Shown: positions 1-7,915, counted from the stretch's first letter. The stretch: 64,000 bases of DNA from Vineibacter terrae (GCF_008039615.1 NZ_VDUZ01000003.1:1-64000), one strand, 5' to 3'. The notes: a model not told the origin generated them from the letters alone. Numbers and translations: made by a program.

Positions 1-147
1 CCGTAGCACAATATATCCATAATTGCTACTCAAAAACACCATTTACATGCCTACATACTGGACGCAAAATCGCCGCTTTTTTCAACAAAGCCAAATACTT
101 ACCTGACTCTGTCAGGGGTAACTTCGGTTTAGCGAGGCGGACCGGCA
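1..147. other. Non-coding upstream region of the DUF2252 gene
   Basis: The first 130 bases are clearly richer in A+T than the rest of the window and hold no convincing gene. They probably contain the promoter of the DUF2252 gene that starts at 148. A short inverted repeat, CCTGA-ctctg-TCAGG, lies near 101-115. No clear -35/-10 pair stands out, and the copy of the 17-bp motif seen before other genes here is absent. Confidence 0.4.
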
Positions 148-1524
148 ATGGCTTCCCAGATTCCTTCCCGCCAGGCGCGCCGCGAGCATGGCAAGGCGCT
201 GCGCAAGGCCTGCCCGCGCGCCTCGCATGCCGAGCCCGGATCCGACCTGCAGGGCCGCGACCCCGTGGCCCTGATCGAGGCCTCCAATGTCGGCCGGCTG
301 CCGCACCTGCTTGCGATCCGCCATGAGCGCATGGCGGAATCGGCCTTCGCCTTCTTCCGCGGCACGGCGCTGATCCAGGCCCACGACCTTGCGCGCACGC
401 CGTCATCCGGCATCACCGTCCAGGCGTGCGGCGATTGCCACCTGCTGAACTTCGGCGGTTTCGCCACGCCCGAGCGGGCCCTGGTCTTCGACGTCAACGA
501 CTTCGACGAGACCTTCGCTGCGCCCTGGGAGTGGGACCTCAAGCGCCTGGCGACCAGCTTCGTGCTCGCCGCCCGCTGGCGCGCGCTGGGCAGCGCCGAC
601 GCCGCCGCGGCAGCCTTTCGTGCCGTCGAGGCCTACAAGGATGCGCAGCTCCGCTATGCCGGCATGAAGACGATGGAGATCTGGTACGACCACTTGCCCC
701 TCGACGCGCTGCGTGCGGCGCTGCAGGACGACGCCGTCGGCGCCCGGCAGCTCGACGCGTTGATCGACAAGGCGCGCCACCAGACATGCGAGCAGATCTA
801 CCACAAGCTGACCCGGCCGGTGGACGGCGTGCCGCGCATCGTCGATCAGCCGCCGCTGCTCTTTCACGGCACCGGCGACGAGCAGGAGACCCGCGAGCTG
901 GCGGCGCCGTTCCTGAAGGCCTATCGCGACTCCTTGTCCAGCGACCGGCGGGCGCTGTTCGACCGCTGGGTTCTGGTCGATGCCGCCCACAAGGTCGTGG
1001 GCGTCGGCAGCGTCGGCACGCGATGCCTGATCGCGCTCCTGATGGCCGATGCGGACGATCCGCTGTTCCTGCAGGTCAAGGAGGCGCGCGCCTCGGTGCT
1101 GGAAGGCTTCGCGGGTCCGTCGCCCTGGGCCAGCAACGGCGAGCGGGTCGTCACCGGCCAGCGCCTGATGCAGGCGGCCAGCGACATCTTCCTGGGCTGG
1201 GCGCGCGATGGCGATGGCCGCGATTTCTACATCCGCCAGCTGCGCGACATGAAGACGGCTGCCGACATCACCCGCATGAACGGCCGGCTGCTGAAGCTCT
1301 ACGCCGATCTTTGCGGCCGTTGCCTGGCGCGGGCCCACGCCAAGGCCGGCGATGCGGCCGCGATCGCCGGCTATCTCGGCAGCGGCGATGCCATGGGCGA
1401 TGCCGTCAGCCGCTACGCCGTGCGCTATGCCGACCAGGTCGAGCGCGACCACGCGCTGTTCCTGCGCGCCGTGCGCGGCGGCCGCCTGCCGATCCGTCCG
1501 GCCGACGAGACCTTGGTGCGCTGA
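148..1524 (+). CDS. DUF2252 family protein
   Basis: This 458-residue protein belongs to the DUF2252 family, whose biochemical role is not established. The family signature is easy to see: GDCHLLNFG at about residues 95-103, DVNDFDET at 115-122 and WEWDLKRL at 127-134. The spacing of GDxHxxN and DFD recalls the catalytic loop and metal-binding motif of aminoglycoside-phosphotransferase or kinase-like folds, so a kinase-like activity is possible but only inferred. There is no signal peptide or membrane segment, so it should be cytosolic. The ATG at 148 is preceded by GAGGCGGA. It stands alone: its 3' end faces a family-A palindromic repeat and a convergent HdeA-like gene. Confidence 0.88.
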   Translation: MASQIPSRQARREHGKALRKACPRASHAEPGSDLQGRDPVALIEASNVGRLPHLLAIRHERMAESAFAFFRGTALIQAHDLARTPSSGITVQACGDCHLLNFGGFATPERALVFDVNDFDETFAAPWEWDLKRLATSFVLAARWRALGSADAAAAAFRAVEAYKDAQLRYAGMKTMEIWYDHLPLDALRAALQDDAVGARQLDALIDKARHQTCEQIYHKLTRPVDGVPRIVDQPPLLFHGTGDEQETRELAAPFLKAYRDSLSSDRRALFDRWVLVDAAHKVVGVGSVGTRCLIALLMADADDPLFLQVKEARASVLEGFAGPSPWASNGERVVTGQRLMQAASDIFLGWARDGDGRDFYIRQLRDMKTAADITRMNGRLLKLYADLCGRCLARAHAKAGDAAAIAGYLGSGDAMGDAVSRYAVRYADQVERDHALFLRAVRGGRLPIRPADETLVR

Positions 1525-1540
1525 AACGCCCAATACACCT

Positions 1541-1625
1541 GTCATCCCGAGCGCAGCGAGGGATCTCCTGCGAGGGACGCACGGTGCGCCATTGGCGGGA
1601 GATCCCTCGCTGCGCTCGGGATGAC
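1541..1625. repeat. Family-A palindromic repeat, copy 1 (short form)
   Basis: An 85-bp imperfect palindrome whose arms read GTCATCCCGAGCGCAGCGAG and its complement, with a small GCGCACGGTGCGC hairpin in the centre. It lies between convergent genes, where the RNA hairpin could end or protect both transcripts. The same unit recurs at 12541, 17349, 20335, 28243, 52387, 57952 and 63672, with a diverged copy at 7803. Confidence 0.9.
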
Positions 1626-1657
1626 GGTCACGACTCGCCTTTTACCGATAGCCGGTA

Positions 1658-1990
1658 TCAGCGCTTCGCCAGCTTGTCGCGCTCGGCCAGGATCGCGCGG
1701 TCGATCACCGCGAACAGATGCGAGTCGGGTGACAGCGTGCAGCCGCCGCGCACCAGCATGGCAAGCTGGCCGCCTTGATCGCCTTCCGGCAGGCGCACGC
1801 CGCGGTGGCGTGCCGCGTGCTCGCCCAGGAAGATCGCGAGCGAACGGCGCTGTGGCGGCTGCATCGCCTGGGCCTCGCGGCAGGAGATGTAGGCGGCATC
1901 GTCGAAGCGCCAGGTCTGTGCGTGCGCTGCGCTGAGGTTCGTCATGGCAGCGCAGGCCGCGATGCACAGCGCGCGAAAGACTAGGGGCAT
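1658..1990 (-). CDS. HdeA/HdeB-like periplasmic protein
   Basis: This 110-residue protein has an N-terminal signal peptide ending near AHAQ and resembles the HdeA/HdeB family of small periplasmic acid-stress chaperones. Two cysteines, in ISCREAQ and RGGCTLS, sit where HdeA proteins form their disulfide, and the QPPQRRSLAIFLGEHAA segment fits the family helix. I chose the ATG at 1990 because AGGAGA lies just upstream; the longer frame to 2050 begins inside the preceding gene. It follows the glycine-zipper lipoprotein gene by about 30 bp on the same strand, so the two are probably co-transcribed from the conserved motif at 2284. The family call is moderately sure; the acid role is inferred. Confidence 0.75.
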   Translation of the reverse strand: MPLVFRALCIAACAAMTNLSAAHAQTWRFDDAAYISCREAQAMQPPQRRSLAIFLGEHAARHRGVRLPEGDQGGQLAMLVRGGCTLSPDSHLFAVIDRAILAERDKLAKR

Positions 1991-2021
1991 GGTATGATCT
2001 CCTGTTGGCAGCGGCTGGCGT

Positions 2022-2234
2022 TCACTTGCCGGCCGCGCTGCCGGCCACATATCCGAGGCCGCCGCCGATCAGGCCGGCGCCGAGAACCTCGCCAAAGCTG
2101 CCGCCGGCCACCAGGCCGATGCCACTGCCAACCGCGCCACCGACCACCGCGCCCTTCTGGCCGGACGACATGTTCTCGCAACCGCCGCTCAGGAAGGCAG
2201 CGGCGAGCGCGAATGCTGCAAGCATGCGGACCAT
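2022..2234 (-). CDS. Small glycine-zipper lipoprotein
   Basis: A 70-residue protein with a short hydrophobic leader followed by SGGC at about residues 16-19, a slightly atypical lipobox. The rest is a glycine-zipper stretch of GAVVGGAVG and GLIGGGLGYVAG type, as in Rick_17kDa/OmpA-associated or YMGG-like outer-membrane lipoproteins. It probably sits in the outer membrane or periplasm; no enzyme function is expected. The ATG at 2234 follows AGGGAGA. It lies directly before the HdeA-like gene, and the 17-bp conserved motif lies 49 bp upstream, so it is the first gene of a two-gene envelope operon. Confidence 0.8.
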   Translation of the reverse strand: MVRMLAAFALAAAFLSGGCENMSSGQKGAVVGGAVGSGIGLVAGGSFGEVLGAGLIGGGLGYVAGSAAGK

Positions 2235-2283
2235 GATTGTCTCCCTCACTACGGCTGTCATAGGCCGCGGCCAGTGCAGCCCG

Positions 2284-2300
2284 CTATCCGAAAGCCGAAC
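2284..2300 (-). promoter_or_regulatory. Conserved 17-bp motif, copy a
   Basis: On the minus strand this reads GTTCGGCTTTCGGATAG. It lies 49 bp before the ATG of the glycine-zipper lipoprotein and just after the stop codon of the Pro/Gly-rich gene. It is one of nine copies in the window, all pointing at the next gene. I infer a promoter core or activator site; which protein reads it is unknown. Confidence 0.7.
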
Positions 2301-2303
2301 ATG

Positions 2304-2936
2304 TCACGTCGGCGGTGCGACCACGGCATAGACGATCTGGTTGCCCTGGAAGCGCGGCGCGTACCATGTCGTGCCGCAGAGCTGATACGTGATGCCGCCG
2401 ACCGCGACGGCGCGGCAATCGGCCGGCAGCGCCGAAATGAGCGTGCCGACAGCCAAGGCGGTGGTCGCGGCGGCGGCTGCCGTCGCCCATGGAGCGTAGT
2501 CGTCGTACCAGGGATACGGCGCCGGCCAGTATCCGGGGTAGATCGGTGGCGGCGGCGGTGGCGGTCCGGGCGGGTGGGGGCCCGGTCCGGGGCCAGGCGG
2601 GCCCGGCGGATGCGGGCCAGGGCCTGGACCGGGTGGGCCGGGCGGATGCGGCCCGGGACCCGGACCGGGACCCGGCTTGGGTCCCGGCCCGGGTTTCGGC
2701 TCGGGGCCGGGTGGCCGCGGCGGGGGACCAGGTGGCCGCGGTCCCGGCTCCGGCGGCCGTGGCCGAGGCTGGAACTGTCCGAACTCGCGCGGTCCGTTGA
2801 AGTGAGGGCCGACGTTGAAGTGGGCCATGCGCCCGCCGCCGAAGCCGGGCCGTGCGTCGGCCGGCTGCAGCGCGGTCATGCCCCAGATGCCGGTGAAGAG
2901 CGTCGCCAGCGCGATGGCGGGGAGGGGGCGCTTCAT
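2304..2936 (-). CDS. Pro/Gly-rich secreted protein
   Basis: A 210-residue protein with an N-terminal signal peptide, a long proline/glycine-rich middle (about residues 57-135) and a C-terminal domain with GITYQLCGTTWYAP, a pattern seen in small bacterial surface proteins of the DUF6515 type. The middle holds three tandem 12-residue units ending HPPGPP (about 91-126). The C-terminal domain has a hydrophobic alanine stretch and two cysteines (DCRAV and QLCGT). No enzyme function is suggested; a cell-envelope or surface role is likely. Its ATG overlaps the end of the DUF2092 gene by 4 bp, so the two form an operon led by DUF2092. Confidence 0.7.
   Translation of the reverse strand: MKRPLPAIALATLFTGIWGMTALQPADARPGFGGGRMAHFNVGPHFNGPREFGQFQPRPRPPEPGPRPPGPPPRPPGPEPKPGPGPKPGPGPGPGPHPPGPPGPGPGPHPPGPPGPGPGPHPPGPPPPPPPIYPGYWPAPYPWYDDYAPWATAAAAATTALAVGTLISALPADCRAVAVGGITYQLCGTTWYAPRFQGNQIVYAVVAPPT
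2559..2666. repeat. Three tandem 36-bp coding repeats
   Basis: On the minus strand three near-identical 36-bp units each encode a 12-residue GPGPGPHPPGPP block in the Pro/Gly-rich protein. Such in-frame tandem units can gain or lose copies by slippage, so the linker length may vary between strains. Confidence 0.75.
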
Positions 2937-3793
2937 TTCGGCGTCCCCTTCGTCGCCGGGCCTTTGGGCGCCGGGGCTGCGGGGCCGCGTGTCGGCGCGA
3001 CCGGCTGGAACTCGATGCGCCTGGCGTCGGCGGCCGGCGCGTGCACGAAGACGTCGTCGGCGACGTCGGCCTTCTCGGTCCAGGTCAGGATCGCCTCATA
3101 GCGCGGCCGCGCCCGATCCGACGTGTTGACGATCGACAGCTTCAGCGGCAGCGGCGCATCGCCGGCGCGGATCCATATCTCCCAGTCATGCCCCGGGCCG
3201 CGGAATGCCCAATGATCGCACTCGATGCCGCCGATGCGGGCCTTGCCGACCCGGAAGCCTTCGCGCACGCGGCGATGCGGCGCGTCGGGCGTGCCCCAGT
3301 CGAACAGGTCGGCCAGCGGCATCTCGACCCCGAACGTCTGCGCCGCCCATGCCAGCGTCTCCTTGATCGTGGGCTTGGCGTCGACCTGGGCGTAGTAGCT
3401 TTCCTTGGGCGCGGTGACGGTCAGCGTCTTGCCGTCATACTGGAAGACGCGGTCGAGCACGTCGGTGGCGAGGTCGACCCGCAGCCTGTCGGGCCGCCGC
3501 ACGCGATGGCGCACGGTGCCGCCGATCTGGATCTTCTGGTCGTTGTCCAGCACGTAGTCGAACGCGATCACCGACGTGATCTCGAACGATTGCAGCGTCA
3601 GCAGATGCTCGCCCAGCCGTTTGAGCGCCTCGACCGAGGCTGGTTCCAGTGTCGGCGCCGCTGGTGCGCTCGGGGCCGCTTTCGGCTTGGGCGCCTGGGC
3701 CAGGACGGCATCCGGTGCCGCCGCGAGGCCGGCGGCCAGCACCAGGATTGCGAGCTGCAGCCGTCGGGCCCTGTCGGAATGCCAGCGTCGCAC
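2933..3793 (-). CDS. DUF2092 domain protein, periplasmic
   Basis: A 286-residue secreted protein of the DUF2092 family, related in fold to the outer-membrane lipoprotein-sorting LolA/LolB group. The mature part includes a conserved VFQYDGKTLTVTAP segment, a YYAQVDAKPTIKETL region and HWAFRGPGHDWEIWI. The signal peptide ends near VLAQA. I chose the GTG at 3793 because CAGGGGGAG lies six bases before it; the open frame extends further upstream to 4363 but there is only an antisense shadow of the next gene. The 17-bp motif lies 56 bp upstream. The downstream Pro/Gly-rich gene overlaps by 4 bp. A role in envelope maintenance is inferred from the fold only. Confidence 0.82.
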   Translation of the reverse strand: MRRWHSDRARRLQLAILVLAAGLAAAPDAVLAQAPKPKAAPSAPAAPTLEPASVEALKRLGEHLLTLQSFEITSVIAFDYVLDNDQKIQIGGTVRHRVRRPDRLRVDLATDVLDRVFQYDGKTLTVTAPKESYYAQVDAKPTIKETLAWAAQTFGVEMPLADLFDWGTPDAPHRRVREGFRVGKARIGGIECDHWAFRGPGHDWEIWIRAGDAPLPLKLSIVNTSDRARPRYEAILTWTEKADVADDVFVHAPAADARRIEFQPVAPTRGPAAPAPKGPATKGTPK

Positions 3794-3849
3794 GCAACTC
3801 CCCCTGGACCACGCGATGCGACCAGCAACCATGGAACCGAACGGGGCGG

Positions 3850-3866
3850 CTATCCGAAAACCGAAC
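3850..3866 (-). promoter_or_regulatory. Conserved 17-bp motif, copy b
   Basis: Minus-strand GTTCGGTTTTCGGATAG, 56 bp before the GTG start of the DUF2092 gene. It lies back to back with copy c, so one short spacer serves two divergent units. The variable seventh base is T here. Confidence 0.7.
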
Positions 3867-3897
3867 GTGAGCCATGAAACGCATCGCACCGTGACGG

Positions 3898-3914
3898 GTT
3901 CGGCTTTCGGATAG
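3898..3914 (+). promoter_or_regulatory. Conserved 17-bp motif, copy c
   Basis: Plus-strand GTTCGGCTTTCGGATAG, 50 bp before the ATG of the small secreted protein at 3965. With copy b it forms a divergent pair separated by 31 bp, so both could be bound from the same face region. Confidence 0.7.
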
Positions 3915-3964
3915 GCGCGCTGCATGGTTGTCGCTACCACTATCCGCTGATGATGGAGGTTGTC

Positions 3965-4324
3965 ATGCGACAGACATATGCGTTGTTGGCCGTCGCGGCT
4001 GCTTTGCTGACAGGCACCGCCGCGGCGCAGCAGCCGGCGACGTTCCGGCTCACCAAGAGCCCATCCAATACCGGTGTCTGCAATGGGCTGGACGCCGCGA
4101 TGTCGCGCGAGCACACGGTGACGCCGGCCGGCGACAAAGCGGTCCTGAAGTTCCCTGGCGGCAATGACGAGGACATGAAGCAGGTGACGCCGGGCACCTA
4201 TCGCACCGAGCTGGAGCTGGGGCGCGTGAAGGTCGAGTTTGTCGCCGATCTGTCGAAGACGCCGAAGACCCTCGTGGTGCGCGAGCCGCGCGAGGGCTGC
4301 CGCTGGACCGGCGAGGCGCCGTAG
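3965..4324 (+). CDS. Small secreted protein of unknown function
   Basis: A 119-residue protein with a clear signal peptide ending near AAAQQ and a mature part of about 95 residues. It contains two cysteines (GVCNG and EGCRW) that could form a disulfide. I do not recognise the family. The start is the ATG at 3965, preceded by ATGGAGG; two in-frame ATGs at 3950 and 3953 lack a ribosome site. It is a single-gene unit behind motif copy c and is followed by motif copy d. Confidence 0.75.
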   Translation: MRQTYALLAVAAALLTGTAAAQQPATFRLTKSPSNTGVCNGLDAAMSREHTVTPAGDKAVLKFPGGNDEDMKQVTPGTYRTELELGRVKVEFVADLSKTPKTLVVREPREGCRWTGEAP

Positions 4325-4367
4325 GGAACTTGCGGTTGCGTGAGCCGAGATCGGCGATCGCACCCTC

Positions 4368-4384
4368 GTTCGGCTTTCGGATAG
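4368..4384 (+). promoter_or_regulatory. Conserved 17-bp motif, copy d
   Basis: Plus-strand GTTCGGCTTTCGGATAG, 53 bp before the ATG of the HdeD gene at 4438. Confidence 0.7.
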
Positions 4385-4437
4385 TCGCCGCGGACATATG
4401 TGCTTAGCTGGCCGCCTCGACCGATGGAGGCCATGCG

Positions 4438-5010
4438 ATGTCCGCCGATACCTCGACGCTTTCCGGGCCGCTGCTGCTGCACGGGCTGGCGCGCAACTGG
4501 TGGCTGTTCCTGATCCGCGGCATCGCGGCCATCATCTTCGGCGTGCTGGCCTTTGCATGGCCGGGGCTCACGCTCGTAACCCTGGTGCTGTTCTATGGTG
4601 CCTTCATGCTCGTCGACGGCATCTCGGCGCTGGTGGCTGCCATCACCGGCCGGGTGTCGATGGCGCCGCGCTGGTGGCTGGCCATCGTCGGGCTCCTGGG
4701 CATCGCTGCCGGCGTCCTGACATTCCTGTGGCCGGGCATGACGGCGCTGCTGATCCTGCTGTTCATCGCCGGCTGGTCGATCGCGACCGGTGTGTTCCAG
4801 ATCATCGGCGCGATCCGCCTGCGCAAGGAGATCGACAACGAGTGGCTGCTGATCCTGAGCGGCGTGCTGTCCGTGCTGGTCGGCATCGTGCTGTTCGTCA
4901 TGCCCGGCGCCGGCGCCTTGGCGCTGATCTGGCTGATCGCCGCCTTTGCCATCGTGCACGGCGTGATCACCATCGCGTTCTCGTTGCGCTTGCGCCGACA
5001 CAAGGCGTGA
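4438..5010 (+). CDS. hdeD: HdeD family (DUF308) membrane protein
   Basis: A 190-residue inner-membrane protein with six predicted membrane segments arranged as three repeated pairs, each carrying the family pattern of a short GIxxxxxGxxxFxWPG turn (for example FGVLAFAWPGLT and AGVLTFLWPGMT). This is the HdeD/DUF308 family, linked in enterobacteria to acid resistance; its molecular action is not settled. GGAGG precedes the ATG at good spacing. It is its own transcription unit behind motif copy d. With the HdeA-like gene nearby it suggests an acid or envelope stress theme. Confidence 0.9.
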   Translation: MSADTSTLSGPLLLHGLARNWWLFLIRGIAAIIFGVLAFAWPGLTLVTLVLFYGAFMLVDGISALVAAITGRVSMAPRWWLAIVGLLGIAAGVLTFLWPGMTALLILLFIAGWSIATGVFQIIGAIRLRKEIDNEWLLILSGVLSVLVGIVLFVMPGAGALALIWLIAAFAIVHGVITIAFSLRLRRHKA

Positions 5011-5041
5011 GCGCCGGCGCGCTTTGTCATGTCCGCTGCGA

Positions 5042-5058
5042 GTTCGGCTTTCGGCTAG
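5042..5058 (+). promoter_or_regulatory. Conserved 17-bp motif, copy e (one mismatch)
   Basis: Plus-strand GTTCGGCTTTCGGCTAG, with C instead of A at position 14. It lies 52 bp before the GTG start of the formylglycine-generating enzyme gene. Confidence 0.65.
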
Positions 5059-5110
5059 ATGAACTGCTGCAGCATCTCCTAAGAGGGAGCATGCGCGTGG
5101 AGGAACGGGC

Positions 5111-6094
5111 GTGAGCGTCATCGACGTGGTGCCGCCGACGGCGGCCGGCAGCGCCGTGTCCAGCGGCATGATCCGGATCGCCGGCGGCACGTTCCGCATG
5201 GGCTCGGATCGGCATTATCCGGAAGAGGCGCCGGTGCATCGCGTCACGGTGTCCGACTTCTGGATCGACCCGGCGCCGGTCACCAACCGTGCCTTCCGTG
5301 CCTTCGTGGAGGCCACCGGCCACGTCACCATGGCCGAGCAGCCGCCCGACCCGAAGGATTATCCCGGTGCCTTGCCCGAGATGATCAAGGCGGCCTCGCT
5401 GGTCTTCACGCCGCCGGACCATGCCGTGGATCTGCGTGACTGGAGCCAGTGGTGGTCCTTCACGGCGGGCGCCGACTGGCGGCACCCCGACGGCCCGCAT
5501 AGCACGCTCGACGGGCTCGACGATCACCCGGTGGTGCATGTCGCCTACACCGATGCCGAGGCCTACGCGGCGTGGGCCGGCAAGGCCCTGCCGACCGAGG
5601 CGGAGTGGGAGTTCGCGGCCCGCGGCGGGCTGGAGGATGCCGAATTCGCGTGGGGCGACGAGTTCATGCCGCGCGGCAAGCGCATGGCCAACACATGGGA
5701 AGGCGAGTTCCCGCACAAGAACCGCAAGCGCGGCCGCGGCCGGCGGCGCACCACGCCGGTCGGCGCGTTCCCGGCCAACGGCTACGGCCTGTACGACATG
5801 ATCGGCAATGTCTGGGAGTGGACCACAGACTGGTACACGCCGCGGCATGAAGCCGATGCGCCCAAGGCCTGCTGCATTCCCGAGAACCCGCGCGGTGGGC
5901 GCCAGGAGGAGAGCTACGACCCCCGCCTGCCCGCGGTCCGCATTCCCCGCAAGGTGCTGAAGGGCGGTTCGCACCTGTGCGCCCCCAACTACTGCCGCCG
6001 CTACCGGCCGGCAGCGCGGCATGCGCAGCCCGTGGACACGTCCATGAGCCATGTCGGCTTTCGCTGCGTCCTACGAGAAGGGAAAACTTCATGA
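5111..6094 (+). CDS. Formylglycine-generating enzyme (SUMF1 family)
   Basis: A 327-residue protein of the FGE-sulfatase (SUMF1) family. FGE oxidises the active-site cysteine of sulfatases to formylglycine with oxygen and a copper ion held by two cysteines. Those two are present: the C-terminal motif GGSHLCAPNYCRRYR carries Cys290 and Cys295 with the C-x4-C spacing of true FGEs, which separates it from EgtB-like relatives. The N-terminal GGTFRMGS and the GNVWEWTTDWY motif are also intact. It has no signal peptide, so it should act in the cytosol before Tat export of its target. The GTG start has GGAGG upstream. Its stop overlaps the ATG of arylsulfatase 1. Confidence 0.92.
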   Translation: MSVIDVVPPTAAGSAVSSGMIRIAGGTFRMGSDRHYPEEAPVHRVTVSDFWIDPAPVTNRAFRAFVEATGHVTMAEQPPDPKDYPGALPEMIKAASLVFTPPDHAVDLRDWSQWWSFTAGADWRHPDGPHSTLDGLDDHPVVHVAYTDAEAYAAWAGKALPTEAEWEFAARGGLEDAEFAWGDEFMPRGKRMANTWEGEFPHKNRKRGRGRRRTTPVGAFPANGYGLYDMIGNVWEWTTDWYTPRHEADAPKACCIPENPRGGRQEESYDPRLPAVRIPRKVLKGGSHLCAPNYCRRYRPAARHAQPVDTSMSHVGFRCVLREGKTS

Positions 6095-7752
6095 GCGAAC
6101 GTGATACATCCAAGGAGCCGGCGCGCGTCGCATCATCCGACGCGGCGAGCCTTCCGCGACGCAATCTGCTCTTGGGCGGCACGTCGATCATGACCGCGTC
6201 GGCGCTGGCCGCCGCCGCCATCGTGCCGACGGCGCGCGCCCAGCAGCCGCCGGCATCCGGACGCAAGCCCAACATCCTGGTCATCTTCGGCGACGACATC
6301 GGCATTCCGCAGATCAGCGCCTACACGATGGGGCTGATGGGCTACCGCACGCCCAATATCGACCGCATCGCCAGCGAAGGCGCGATCTTCACCGACGCCT
6401 ATGGCCAGCAGAGCTGCACCGCCGGGCGCGCCTCGTTCATCCTGGGGCAGGAGCCGTTCCGCACCGGCCTGCTGACCATCGGCATGCCGGGTGATCCGCA
6501 CGGCATCCAGGACTGGATGCCGACGATCGCCGATGCGCTGAAGACGCAAGGCTATGCCACCGGCCAGTTCGGCAAGAACCACCTCGGCGATCGTGATGAG
6601 CACCTGCCGACCAAGCACGGCTTCGACGAGTTCTTCGGCAACCTCTATCACCTCAACGCCGAGGAGGAGCCCGAAGGATACTTCTATCCGAAGGATCCTG
6701 AGTTCAAGAAGAAGTACGGCCCGCGCGGCGTCATCAAGTCGACGGCCGACGGCAAGATCGAGGACACCGGGCCGCTGAACACCAAGCGCATGCCGACGGT
6801 GGACGAGGAGTTCCTCGGCGCCGCCAAGGATTTCATCGATCGCCAGGCGAAGGCCAACCGGCCCTTCTTCTGCTGGTTCAACTCCACGCGCATGCACGTC
6901 TTCACCCATCTCAAGCCGGAATCGATGGGCAAGACCGGCAAGGGCATCCATGCCGATGGCATGGCTGAGCACGATGCTATGGTCGGCGAGCTGCTGAAGC
7001 AGCTCGACGACCTGAAGATCGCCGACAACACGATCGTGCTCTACACGACCGACAACGGCGCCGAGCTGGCGCTGTGGCCGGACGGCGCCATGACCATGTT
7101 CCATGGCGAGAAGGGCACGACCTGGGAAGGCGGCCTGCGCATCCCGATGATGGTCCGGTGGCCCGGCGTGGTGAAGCCGGGCACGCAGTACAATGACATC
7201 ATCTCGACGATGGACTGGTTCCCGACGTTCTGCGCCGCGGCCGGGATCCCCGACATCAAGGAGAAGATGAAGACCGGCTTCGCCGCCGGATCCAAGACCT
7301 TCAAGGTCCATCTCGATGGGTACAACTTCCTGCCCTACTTCAAGGGCGAGGCCAAGGCGGGACCGCGCGACGCGATGTACTACTTCGACCAGGGCGGCAA
7401 CCTCAACGCCGTGCGCTGGAACGACTGGAAGGTGAGCTTCGCCGTCGCCTCCGAGGGCAACATCGCAACTGCGACGCGCGAGGTCACGTCCTGGGCCATG
7501 ATCACCAATCTGCGCATGGATCCTTACGAGCGCGGCTTGAAGGAGGGCGGCAACGCCATGGACTTCTTCGCCCGACAGATCTGGCTGCTCGTGCCGATCC
7601 AGGCGAAGGTCAAGGAGTTCTTCGTCGACTTCGATCAGTTCCCCTACCAGGCGGGCAGCTCGCTCAACGCCGCCGGCATCAACTACGGCCTGCTGCAGCA
7701 GCAGGCGGCGCTGAAGCGGCTGAAGGACATGGAAGGGCTGCGGCCACGCTAG
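6091..7752 (+). CDS. Arylsulfatase 1, Tat-exported, FGE partner
   Basis: A 553-residue type I sulfatase. The modified cysteine is Cys109 in SCTAGR, matching C-x-(P/A)-x-R; metal ligands are in ILVIFGDDIG (about 62-71) and YTTDNG. GKNHLGD replaces the common GKWHLG. The leader has a twin-arginine motif, LPRRNLLLGG at about 21-30, and ends near ARAQ, so the folded enzyme probably leaves by Tat after FGE has acted. The ATG at 6091 overlaps the FGE stop by 4 bp, implying translational coupling. The longer frame from 5977 lies inside the FGE gene. The substrate cannot be read from sequence. Confidence 0.93.
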   Translation: MSERDTSKEPARVASSDAASLPRRNLLLGGTSIMTASALAAAAIVPTARAQQPPASGRKPNILVIFGDDIGIPQISAYTMGLMGYRTPNIDRIASEGAIFTDAYGQQSCTAGRASFILGQEPFRTGLLTIGMPGDPHGIQDWMPTIADALKTQGYATGQFGKNHLGDRDEHLPTKHGFDEFFGNLYHLNAEEEPEGYFYPKDPEFKKKYGPRGVIKSTADGKIEDTGPLNTKRMPTVDEEFLGAAKDFIDRQAKANRPFFCWFNSTRMHVFTHLKPESMGKTGKGIHADGMAEHDAMVGELLKQLDDLKIADNTIVLYTTDNGAELALWPDGAMTMFHGEKGTTWEGGLRIPMMVRWPGVVKPGTQYNDIISTMDWFPTFCAAAGIPDIKEKMKTGFAAGSKTFKVHLDGYNFLPYFKGEAKAGPRDAMYYFDQGGNLNAVRWNDWKVSFAVASEGNIATATREVTSWAMITNLRMDPYERGLKEGGNAMDFFARQIWLLVPIQAKVKEFFVDFDQFPYQAGSSLNAAGINYGLLQQQAALKRLKDMEGLRPR

Positions 7753-7802
7753 CGCTATCCTGACTGAATGAAGCCGGGTAGCCCGTAGGCTCGGCACAAG
7801 CA

Positions 7803-7866
7803 GTCATCCAGATCGTCGCGAGGGATCCAGGCACTGTTCCTGGATCCCTCGTTGCGTTTGGGTGAC
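7803..7866. repeat. Diverged family-A repeat with a perfect 12-bp hairpin
   Basis: The outer bases GTCATCC...GGGTGAC and the AGGGATC arms mark this as a relative of family A. Its centre is a perfect hairpin, GAGGGATCCAGG-7 nt-CCTGGATCCCTC, at 7820-7850. It lies between sulfatase 1 and motif copy f, where it could act as a terminator or 3' stabiliser for the FGE-sulfatase transcript. Confidence 0.7.
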
Positions 7867-7898
7867 GGTCGGGGTGCCGTTGGAATTGGCCGCGGACC

Positions 7899-7915
7899 GT
7901 TCGGATTTCGGATAG
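7899..7915 (+). promoter_or_regulatory. Conserved 17-bp motif, copy f
   Basis: Plus-strand GTTCGGATTTCGGATAG, the seventh base being A. It lies 99 bp before the ATG of sulfatase 2, a longer leader than most copies; copy g before sulfatase 3 also has a long leader. Confidence 0.65.

Noticed and set aside
2284-2300. Motif copies as classic sigma-54 or sigma-32 promoters
   Set aside because: GTTCGG-N-TTTCGGATAG lacks the GG-N10-GC core of sigma-54 sites and the CTTGAA/CCATNT boxes of heat-shock promoters.
3794-4363. N-terminal extension of the DUF2092 gene up to 4363
   Set aside because: It is antisense to the small secreted protein and crosses two motif copies; GTG 3793 has a strong ribosome site and starts the signal peptide.
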